From Alphaproteobacteria bacterium UBA2947 (GTDB lineage Bacteria; Pseudomonadota; Alphaproteobacteria; Rs-D84), in contig DEBV01000003.1 in assembly GCA_002348925.1 (NCBI GenBank), positions 73,878-79,113 on the forward strand: a stretch of DNA of 5,236 nucleotides, in the 5' to 3' direction. Numbering within the stretch: position 1 is the stretch's first letter; each line of letters starts with the position of its first letter. This document shows positions 1 through 4,814 of the stretch, one piece after another. A model generated the notes under the pieces. The model was not told where the DNA came from and did not search any database. It saw only the letters and a program-made list of their open reading frames with translations. The position numbers and the translations under genes were made by a program.

Positions 1-28
1 TGCGATGATTTAGGTTAACTTAAAACGA

Positions 29-61
29 TTACCAAATTTTCAAAAATTTAAACAAATCCAT
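29..61 (-). other. Possible 10-codon leader ORF behind a good ribosome-binding site
   Basis: On the minus strand, AAAGG (73-69) stands 7 nt before an ATG at 61. The reading frame encodes MDLFKFLKIW and stops with TAA at 31-29. It would lie about 25 nt into the transcript from the promoter at 92-120. A leader peptide or chance are both possible. No attenuator-like stem pair is visible within the window, and nothing shows that the peptide is made. Confidence 0.2.
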
Positions 62-91
62 AATATAGCCTTTATTAAAATCGCTCGGACG

Positions 92-120
92 AATATAGAC
101 AAAAATATATTTATTGTCAA
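92..120 (-). promoter_or_regulatory. Strong leftward sigma70-like promoter downstream of the autotransporter gene
   Basis: On the minus strand, a perfect -35 TTGACA (120-115) is followed by a 17-bp spacer and a -10 TATATT (97-92), which differs from consensus at one base. Transcription would start near 85 and run off the left edge. It lies 15 bp past the autotransporter stop codon, so it most likely serves the next leftward gene, outside this window. AT-rich DNA produces false -10 boxes easily, but the perfect -35 at ideal spacing makes this one credible. Confidence 0.6.
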
Positions 121-135
121 CAAAAATTATGATAA

Positions 136-1209
136 TTATATTCCTAATCTATGATGAATTTTAAACATCATAATGGATTCATTACCAAAGGCATCAGTAT
201 TGCCAGGGTTCACACGATACACGAAACCAATTCCTGCATCGGTAAATTCACCAAGCGGCTGACGATAAGCCCCAGAAAACCTTAATTCACGTTTTTCAGG
301 CGCTAAATCTATATATTCAATATGTGGATTATTCACAGCAACTTCATACGAACCATTGTTTTCAACAACAGTCATTTCTGCATAATCATACCCCATCTTG
401 CCATTAACCACAGCCAAAGGCATCGCCGCAGAGAAACTGAATCCATACGCATCCAGCCCCAGCGCAAACGCATTTGATTTTATATTCGACAATTCAGAAA
501 TGATTCCTTCGCCCACATTCGCAACGGTATCCGCAAATGTCGCACGTGCGGACAAATTAACTTTTTCAAATGGTTTATAATTTGCAACCGCATCAACATA
601 TTGCGTCTTTGCACCATTCAAAGCCAACAAACCGTCACTTATCGAACCTAAAACAGTATTTGTTTCGTTCATATTTCCAAATGACAAACCTAAATTGAAC
701 TTTTCATTATTATATGAAATATCAACAGAACCACCATTTGCAAAACCCAAACGCGCTGGTTCAAATTGTGACGACACCACAGGATCGTTTTCCAGCAAAT
801 TTTCATCACTCATTGTTCCAGAAAACGCATTTACACCAAACGCAAAATTCCCTGTTTTATATTTCGCACCACTTGATACACTGTTTGATACCAAAGACAG
901 AACGCCATTTGCACGACCGCTGAAACGAGATTCGCCGTTCGTCAAATAATGTTGATACCCCGCGTCCAAATCATAATCTTCATTACTGAATTTTATATTC
1001 AAACCGTCCAACCCGTTCAAATTATCAACATACGCACGTGGCGACATAGCCATATCAAAAGTCATATTGCCAATCTTGTTTGTGCGTTTATTCGTTGAAT
1101 CCACAGCAAAATCAGCCAACACATCACCCATATAAAGACCATGATTTGAATCACCACCCAAAGAAAATTCATTATTCCAAACACGTGGCAAAGACATCGA
1201 ACCATCCGC
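136..1209 (-). other. C-terminal beta-barrel (autotransporter-like translocator)
   Basis: Residues about 870-1226 show alternating polar and hydrophobic residues in many short strands, separated by Asn/Gly/Asp-rich turns. Examples are GNFAFGVNAFSG (989-1000), FNLGLSFGNMN (1040-1050) and DAGIGFVYRVN (1193-1203). Such domains insert in the outer membrane through the BAM machinery. The terminal strand SIMMFKIHHRLGI alternates as expected for the BAM recognition strand but ends in Ile, whereas most such proteins end in Phe or Trp. Barrel limits are approximate. Confidence 0.75.
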
Positions 1210-3816
1210 ACTTTCAAGAATATCATAAAATGCAGTTCTTACCGTGCCACGACCATTTAACACAGTGGATGCACGTGGCGAAGATGACGAAGAAGACGAT
1301 GATGATGTCGTTGCGGTCTTGCCCCAAAACGCATTACCTGATGCCGAAACAATTGAATTAGTGCTGGACGAATAAAAATATACATTTGTCGTTGGACGCG
1401 TTGCACGTTCAAGATTTATCATTCCAAAACCAAATGCGTTTTTGAAACTTTCCAAATATTGAGCGTCCGATGAATCAAGATTTCCCGGCAATTCATATAA
1501 TCCGCGCAAATAACTAATCAAATCAGATTTATCTGATTCTGTCCATTTAGAATACCCGTTCGCACTGTTCGGATTTATCCCCAAATATGGTCCATCCGCA
1601 GTTAACGCCAACAACAAGAAAATCTGATTTGGTGTCATATAAGTGAAAGCACCTTTGACCGCTGCAACCGCACCAGCCATAGAAGCCGTCGCTTCCAAAT
1701 CTGTGGTTCCAGGTGCAGCAAAACACCATGGATTCATCGCGCCACCATTACCTGTCCCCGACAAACCGCACATACGTGAAGTGTATGTTATACTGGAATC
1801 ACTTGCATCATTCCACGTTGACAATTCAAATTTGCCAGCACCAGAAGAATTATATTCATCAACGGTTAAATTGGCGGTTCCTGTTGTGCTGTTTGGTTTT
1901 ACCGCAACAACCGTCATAAACAAATTTTGCAAATTATTATAAACAACAGGCGCATAGTTTTCAAACGTCGCAACCTGTGGACTTAAAGACATATTTTCAC
2001 CCAAGCCATACATGTACCTCCCCGCCGAATTAACCAACAATTGTCCTTGATTATTTCCTAAATAATTAAAAGCCAACTCTGCATCTGTCCCAGGCTGATT
2101 TACAGTCGCATCATTTGTCGTATCAAGATTATAATATGTGTTTATCAAATTTTTATATACTGTCTTTTTCATTGCGTCTGTCGTTGCAGTTGCATATAAA
2201 ATATTTGCATCGTTAAGCGTCGCATAAGACAAATTAACAGAATCTTCCGTCAAAGCCAAATTTGCAACCACGCTGGCAACATAATTCCCAGAATCTTTCA
2301 ACTGTAAAGCACCATAAATCGCAGCATAATTTTGATAATCAGGCATTATACTTGTCAAAGTTAACGAATTTTCCGCCCCCATCGTATATATCTGATTTAT
2401 TTTACCGTTTACATTAGAACCAATATAAACTTGATCGCCTTGAATATAACCACGATAAACAGTCCCTGTTGATTGTGCCACAGCAACAAAGAAACCGCCA
2501 CTCATCACAGAAGTCACCGTCAACGTTGTTCCAAACAAACTCAAAGTGTCCCCGACAGCAATAGAAGTTCCTGCCATAGAATAAGCCCCTGTAACATCTG
2601 TCCCTGCCGAAGGTGTTGTCCAATCATGATTGTCACCTGTTTTATATACAGTCAATTGACCATTTGGGATAAAACCATAAAAATCACCAGTTGTACGTCC
2701 GCCCTCTTCCCAACCAGCGATTATTTTTGCCAATTTAGTATCTTCATCAGTGGCACTGCCAAACACTGTCGTTCCGTCAACCAAATCAAACGCTGTTGTT
2801 TCCACAGGCGTTTCGCCCAATGTTCCAACCAAATTATAATATTTATGTGATGACTTCACAGACGCATTAACCGCCGCCTGACATGCAGCCGATGGAGTCG
2901 TGCCCGCAGGACACAACGAAGCCAAAGTATTTTTATTTGCTTCATCGAACCAATTTATTAATCCGTCAACAGCACTGCCACTGGCATTAACCCCAGACGC
3001 AGTTATCATTGCAACATTTATTGGTTTGCCACCATTTGGCGTTTCATTAAAAGGATATACAGACAAATCGAAAATTTCTTTTGTAGTATCGTTTCTTACC
3101 GTTGACATACCTTCGTAACCGCGAACAAAGGCATTATATGCGCGCGCAACCATCAAATAATTGAAAGTATTCTGTGTTGATGTGTTCGACATATAAGCAA
3201 AATCTGGACTGTCTTGCCATACAGCAAAATCAGTTGGACATGTTGACCCACTGCACGCAGGGCCATAAGGAAGATTTTGTGCAAACAAAGTATTAGTTGG
3301 TGTTCCGCTACTACCACCACTGCTGCCACCGCCACTGCCCGAATGCGAACCACCAGATGACGAAGCGGCATTATTATTTTTTGCATCAAAGGCATCGGTC
3401 AACAAAGCAACGCCACCTATTACCGCCGCAACACCAACCGCAGACAGAGCCAATACATGCGACGAAGACAATCCACTGAAAAATCCATATTCTTCGCCAC
3501 GTGCAGCGACACGAGATTTTTGTTTATAGTTTTTGATTTGTCTGTCGCACTGTGAAGCGTCTGCCCCATACATTTGCAGAACCTGAATTGCAAGTCTGTC
3601 ATTATTCATAACCGCAGTACAAACCAACGACAAGCCCGTTGAATCTACATAATTTACATTTGCCCCCCTGTTAATCAAAATCTGAACAGTTTGGGTATCG
3701 CCACGACGTGCGGCAGACAATAATTGTGAAGCATTTTGAAATTCAGACGACGGCGCGGCAAACAACGCACTTGGAACCAACAACCACAAAACGCCTAAAA
3801 ATCTAATAAATTTCAT
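136..3816 (-). CDS. Ankyrin-repeat, degenerate subtilisin-like (peptidase S8) autotransporter; predicted pseudoprotease
   Basis: Predicted exported protein of 1226 residues. Seen in order: signal peptide 1-20 (ends SALFA|AP); two ankyrin repeats at about 28-90 (RRGDTQTVQILINRGANVN); hydrophobic helix 119-140; Ser/Gly linker 151-171; S8-like passenger about 260-807; poly-Ser 838-846; beta-strand-rich C-terminus about 870-1226 resembling an autotransporter barrel. S8 scaffold motifs are INVAMI (266-271), TKLAKIIAG (360-368), VNLSYAT (527-533), LLVNSAGR (593-600), SRMCG with WCFAAPG (680-703), SMAGAVAAVKGAF (712-724) and FGFGMINLERATRP (795-808). Catalytic Asp, His and oxyanion Asn are replaced (Thr272 region, Glu358, Arg600). 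Ser712 remains, but the motif is shortened. Known family members cut themselves or surface proteins; this one probably cannot. Eight cysteines lie in four close pairs. The ATG at 3816 is preferred to the in-frame GTG at 3849 because a GAGAGA site precedes it and the signal peptide begins there. No terminator was found downstream. Confidence 0.92.
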   Translation of the reverse strand: MKFIRFLGVLWLLVPSALFAAPSSEFQNASQLLSAARRGDTQTVQILINRGANVNYVDSTGLSLVCTAVMNNDRLAIQVLQMYGADASQCDRQIKNYKQKSRVAARGEEYGFFSGLSSSHVLALSAVGVAAVIGGVALLTDAFDAKNNNAASSSGGSHSGSGGGSSGGSSGTPTNTLFAQNLPYGPACSGSTCPTDFAVWQDSPDFAYMSNTSTQNTFNYLMVARAYNAFVRGYEGMSTVRNDTTKEIFDLSVYPFNETPNGGKPINVAMITASGVNASGSAVDGLINWFDEANKNTLASLCPAGTTPSAACQAAVNASVKSSHKYYNLVGTLGETPVETTAFDLVDGTTVFGSATDEDTKLAKIIAGWEEGGRTTGDFYGFIPNGQLTVYKTGDNHDWTTPSAGTDVTGAYSMAGTSIAVGDTLSLFGTTLTVTSVMSGGFFVAVAQSTGTVYRGYIQGDQVYIGSNVNGKINQIYTMGAENSLTLTSIMPDYQNYAAIYGALQLKDSGNYVASVVANLALTEDSVNLSYATLNDANILYATATTDAMKKTVYKNLINTYYNLDTTNDATVNQPGTDAELAFNYLGNNQGQLLVNSAGRYMYGLGENMSLSPQVATFENYAPVVYNNLQNLFMTVVAVKPNSTTGTANLTVDEYNSSGAGKFELSTWNDASDSSITYTSRMCGLSGTGNGGAMNPWCFAAPGTTDLEATASMAGAVAAVKGAFTYMTPNQIFLLLALTADGPYLGINPNSANGYSKWTESDKSDLISYLRGLYELPGNLDSSDAQYLESFKNAFGFGMINLERATRPTTNVYFYSSSTNSIVSASGNAFWGKTATTSSSSSSSSSPRASTVLNGRGTVRTAFYDILESADGSMSLPRVWNNEFSLGGDSNHGLYMGDVLADFAVDSTNKRTNKIGNMTFDMAMSPRAYVDNLNGLDGLNIKFSNEDYDLDAGYQHYLTNGESRFSGRANGVLSLVSNSVSSGAKYKTGNFAFGVNAFSGTMSDENLLENDPVVSSQFEPARLGFANGGSVDISYNNEKFNLGLSFGNMNETNTVLGSISDGLLALNGAKTQYVDAVANYKPFEKVNLSARATFADTVANVGEGIISELSNIKSNAFALGLDAYGFSFSAAMPLAVVNGKMGYDYAEMTVVENNGSYEVAVNNPHIEYIDLAPEKRELRFSGAYRQPLGEFTDAGIGFVYRVNPGNTDAFGNESIMMFKIHHRLGI
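1279..1305 (-). repeat. Poly-serine tract between passenger and barrel
   Basis: Nine consecutive serine codons (residues 838-846) are encoded by a mixture of TCA, TCG and TCT. The run lies between the end of the S8-like domain and the beta-barrel, where a flexible linker is expected. The mixed codons argue against simple recent slippage. Confidence 0.75.
1399..3039 (-). other. Degenerate peptidase S8 (subtilase) passenger domain
   Basis: Residues about 260-806. The hallmark of autotransporter subtilases, a cysteine pair in a SNRCG...WCLAAPG-like block, is present as SRMCG...NPWCFAAPG (680-703; Cys683, Cys698). The end-of-domain block FGFGMINLERATRP (795-808) is also typical. By motif alignment, Asp becomes Thr272/Ala273, His becomes Glu358, and the oxyanion-hole Asn of SAGN becomes Arg600. 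The canonical GTSMAAPHVAG reads TASMAG, as if APHVA were deleted after Ser712-Met-Ala. About 171 residues separate Glu358 from the SYAT block (529-532), against about 61 in subtilisin, which implies an insert near 396-493. The alignment was made by eye. Confidence 0.85.
3304..3366 (-). repeat. Ser/Gly low-complexity linker
   Basis: Residues 151-171 consist almost only of Ser and Gly (SSSGGSHSGSGGGSSGGSS). This is a flexible linker separating the ankyrin/hydrophobic module from the S8-like passenger. The matching DNA on the plus strand is rich in CCA/CCG/CTG-type triplets, a composition that may change length by slippage. Confidence 0.8.
3397..3462 (-). other. Hydrophobic helix after the ankyrin repeats
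   Basis: Residues 119-140 form an uninterrupted Gly/Ala/Val/Leu-rich stretch (HVLALSAVGVAAVIGGVALL), long enough to cross a membrane and carrying small-residue spacing that suits helix packing. It sits between the ankyrin repeats and the Ser/Gly linker. If it stopped in the inner membrane, the downstream passenger and barrel could not reach the outer membrane. It is therefore either passed through by the Sec machinery or serves another role. Confidence 0.6.
3547..3735 (-). other. Ankyrin repeats (two) in the autotransporter N-terminus
   Basis: Residues about 28-90 hold two consecutive ankyrin-type units. The first is clear (AARRGDTQTVQILINRGANV). The second is more divergent (TAVMNNDRLAIQVLQMYGAD). 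Both keep the helix-turn-helix pattern and the G-A-(N/D) turn. They follow a signal peptide, so they would lie outside the cytoplasm. Cys66 and Cys90 in the second unit could form a disulfide there. Ankyrin units usually mediate protein binding; the partner is unknown. Confidence 0.8.
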
Positions 3817-3824
3817 AGAAATAT

Positions 3825-3831
3825 TCTCTCT
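3825..3831 (-). promoter_or_regulatory. Ribosome-binding site that decides the autotransporter start
   Basis: Read on the minus strand, AGAGAGA precedes the ATG at 3816 by 8 nt. The start extended to GTG at 3849 would place this purine-rich site inside the coding region and put eleven charged and polar residues ahead of the signal peptide. The ATG at 3816 is therefore the more likely start. Confidence 0.65.
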
Positions 3832-3881
3832 TTGAAAAAAGCTTAGCACAAAAAATTACACCATGTCCAGAATTTTTACTT

Positions 3882-3887
3882 ATTATA
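3882..3887 (-). promoter_or_regulatory. Candidate -10 box for the autotransporter gene
   Basis: The minus strand reads TATAAT here, a perfect -10, which would give a leader of about 60 nt before the ATG at 3816. No good -35 sits 16-18 bp upstream (AAATCA or AATCAA), so the promoter may be weak or need an activator. A second, poorer candidate is the extended -10 TGGTGTAAT at 3863-3855. Confidence 0.35.
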
Positions 3888-3924
3888 AAACGGCATTTTT
3901 TCTTTGATTTGATATGCCTTTTTT
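3887..3924. repeat. Inverted repeat between the divergent promoters
   Basis: Arms GGCAT (3892-3896) and ATGCC (3914-3918) are flanked outside by AAAA (3887-3890) and TTTTTT (3919-3924), with a 17-nt centre. The centre contains the -35 box of the rightward promoter, and the left arm abuts the leftward -10. A repressor or activator binding here could control both directions. With five paired bases and a long loop it makes a poor terminator, and no known transcript would reach it. Confidence 0.3.
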
Positions 3925-3932
3925 GATATAAT
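3904..3932 (+). promoter_or_regulatory. Extended -10 sigma70-like promoter for the rightward operon
   Basis: TTGATT (3904-3909, four of six bases matching the -35 consensus) is followed by a 17-bp spacer and a perfect TATAAT (3927-3932). A TG at 3924-3925 forms an extended -10 (TGATATAAT). Start of transcription is expected near 3939, leaving a leader of only about 10 nt before the ATG at 3949. That leader consists essentially of the purine-rich CAGAGAGAAA ribosome-binding stretch. Confidence 0.7.
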
Positions 3933-3948
3933 AATTCCCAGAGAGAAA

Positions 3949-4812
3949 ATGAAAATTCGCGATTTTATTTTTTTCGGATGTTTGTTTACCACGCCGACGA
4001 TTGTTTATGGCGCATGTTCTGTTGCAAATTTAACAAGATGTTTAGATTCCGTATGCGCAATAAATATTGGTGCAAACCCTGCGGCGCGATGTCAGTATTG
4101 TGGTTCTGCAAGTGCTGGGGAACCATCGAAATCAACAGCAATGAAAAGCATTTCTGCGGGTGCATTTGCCAAATACACTATTTCCGACAAAGAATTAAAA
4201 AAGGCACCATCTGATCCAGGCGAAAGATATGTTTGGGGAACAAAGTTGTGTTTACAGAAAGTTTCTGGATGCACACCTGATGATGTCAGTGATAATTATG
4301 ATTCTTTGATTGAACAATCGTGTAAAGCGGCTGGGATTTCTGCAGAATTCACAGAATTGGCACAACAAGTCAACGAACAAAAAAGTTCTGGTTCTTGTTC
4401 TTCAGAAATTTCGACATGTATAGTTAATGCAAAACGTTGCACTGCTGATTACAGAAAATGCGAATCGGACACGGAATTTGATAAATACTTTTCTGAATGC
4501 AGCGTCGCCTCTGTCGGTTGTGATGAATTTTTAAAAGATATTCGTACACGCTTAATGTCTTCACGTGATACAGCGATTGCAAATGCAGATAAAGTATTAC
4601 AGACAATTATTGCGTCTTATAAATCTGCACGCGAACAAAAATTAGCAACTGCACAAACATCTTGTCAGGGCAATCGTGCAAAACTTGATTGTGTTGAACG
4701 TGTTTGTAAAAACAATATGCGCAACAAATGCGAAATTGGTTTTGAATATGAAAACACAGTTGCAGAACAGTTATGTAAATTCTATGACACCGCATGCGAA
4801 AGGTTGAAATAA
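3949..4812 (+). CDS. Exported cysteine-rich protein of unknown function (287 aa)
   Basis: I recognise no family. A signal peptide of 21-22 residues is visible (MKIRDFIFFGCLFTTPTIVYG|AC). Residue -3 to a lipoprotein cysteine would be Tyr, so cleavage by signal peptidase I fits better than lipidation. The mature part has 20 cysteines, an even number consistent with up to ten disulfides in an oxidising periplasm. Several are spaced exactly seven residues apart: 101/108, 150/157/164/171, 184/191 and 276/283. There are also a CxxC (48-51) and two Cx4C pairs (31-36, 248-253). Residues about 192-236 are cysteine-free, Lys/Ala/Glu-rich and probably helical (DKVLQTIIASYKSAREQK). Start: ATG 3 nt after GAGAG, just downstream of the extended -10 promoter. 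It is the first gene of a probable operon with the gene at 4815. Structural, adhesive or metal-binding roles are possible; none is shown. Confidence 0.88.
   Translation: MKIRDFIFFGCLFTTPTIVYGACSVANLTRCLDSVCAINIGANPAARCQYCGSASAGEPSKSTAMKSISAGAFAKYTISDKELKKAPSDPGERYVWGTKLCLQKVSGCTPDDVSDNYDSLIEQSCKAAGISAEFTELAQQVNEQKSSGSCSSEISTCIVNAKRCTADYRKCESDTEFDKYFSECSVASVGCDEFLKDIRTRLMSSRDTAIANADKVLQTIIASYKSAREQKLATAQTSCQGNRAKLDCVERVCKNNMRNKCEIGFEYENTVAEQLCKFYDTACERLK
4798..4803 (+). promoter_or_regulatory. Ribosome-binding site for the second operon gene
   Basis: GAAAGG lies inside the last codons of the cysteine-rich protein gene, 11 nt before the ATG at 4815. With only 2 nt between the TAA (4810-4812) and that ATG, translational coupling is likely. 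Confidence 0.55.
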
Positions 4813-4814
4813 AA

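Noticed and set aside
9..24. Near-palindrome TTTAGGTTAACTTAAA, considered as a CtrA-type or other regulator site
   Set aside because: The TTAA half-sites do not have the seven-base spacing of a CtrA box, and a single copy in AT-rich DNA is not evidence for a binding site.
125..137. Palindrome AATTATGATAATT at the autotransporter stop codon, considered as a terminator
   Set aside because: Its arms are A/T only, the stem is weak and the spacer is a single base. Chance is likely in such AT-rich DNA.
1080..1361. Plus-strand open frame of 93 codons
   Set aside because: It is antisense to the poly-Ser linker and barrel region. It is rich in His, Asn, Gln and Lys with no plausible fold and no convincing ribosome-binding site.
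2473..2850. Plus-strand open frame of 125 codons, rich in Cys, Ser and His
   Set aside because: It is antisense to the S8-like domain, whose family motifs establish the minus-strand frame. The composition follows from reading that frame backwards.
3817..3849. Extension of the autotransporter to an upstream GTG start
   Set aside because: It would add eleven residues before a standard signal peptide and bury the ribosome-binding site inside the coding region. The ATG at 3816 explains both better.
4015..4017. Cys23 of the cysteine-rich protein as a lipoprotein acylation site
   Set aside because: The residues before it (VYGA) do not fit a lipobox because Tyr is at -3. Ordinary cleavage after Gly21 or Ala22 fits better.
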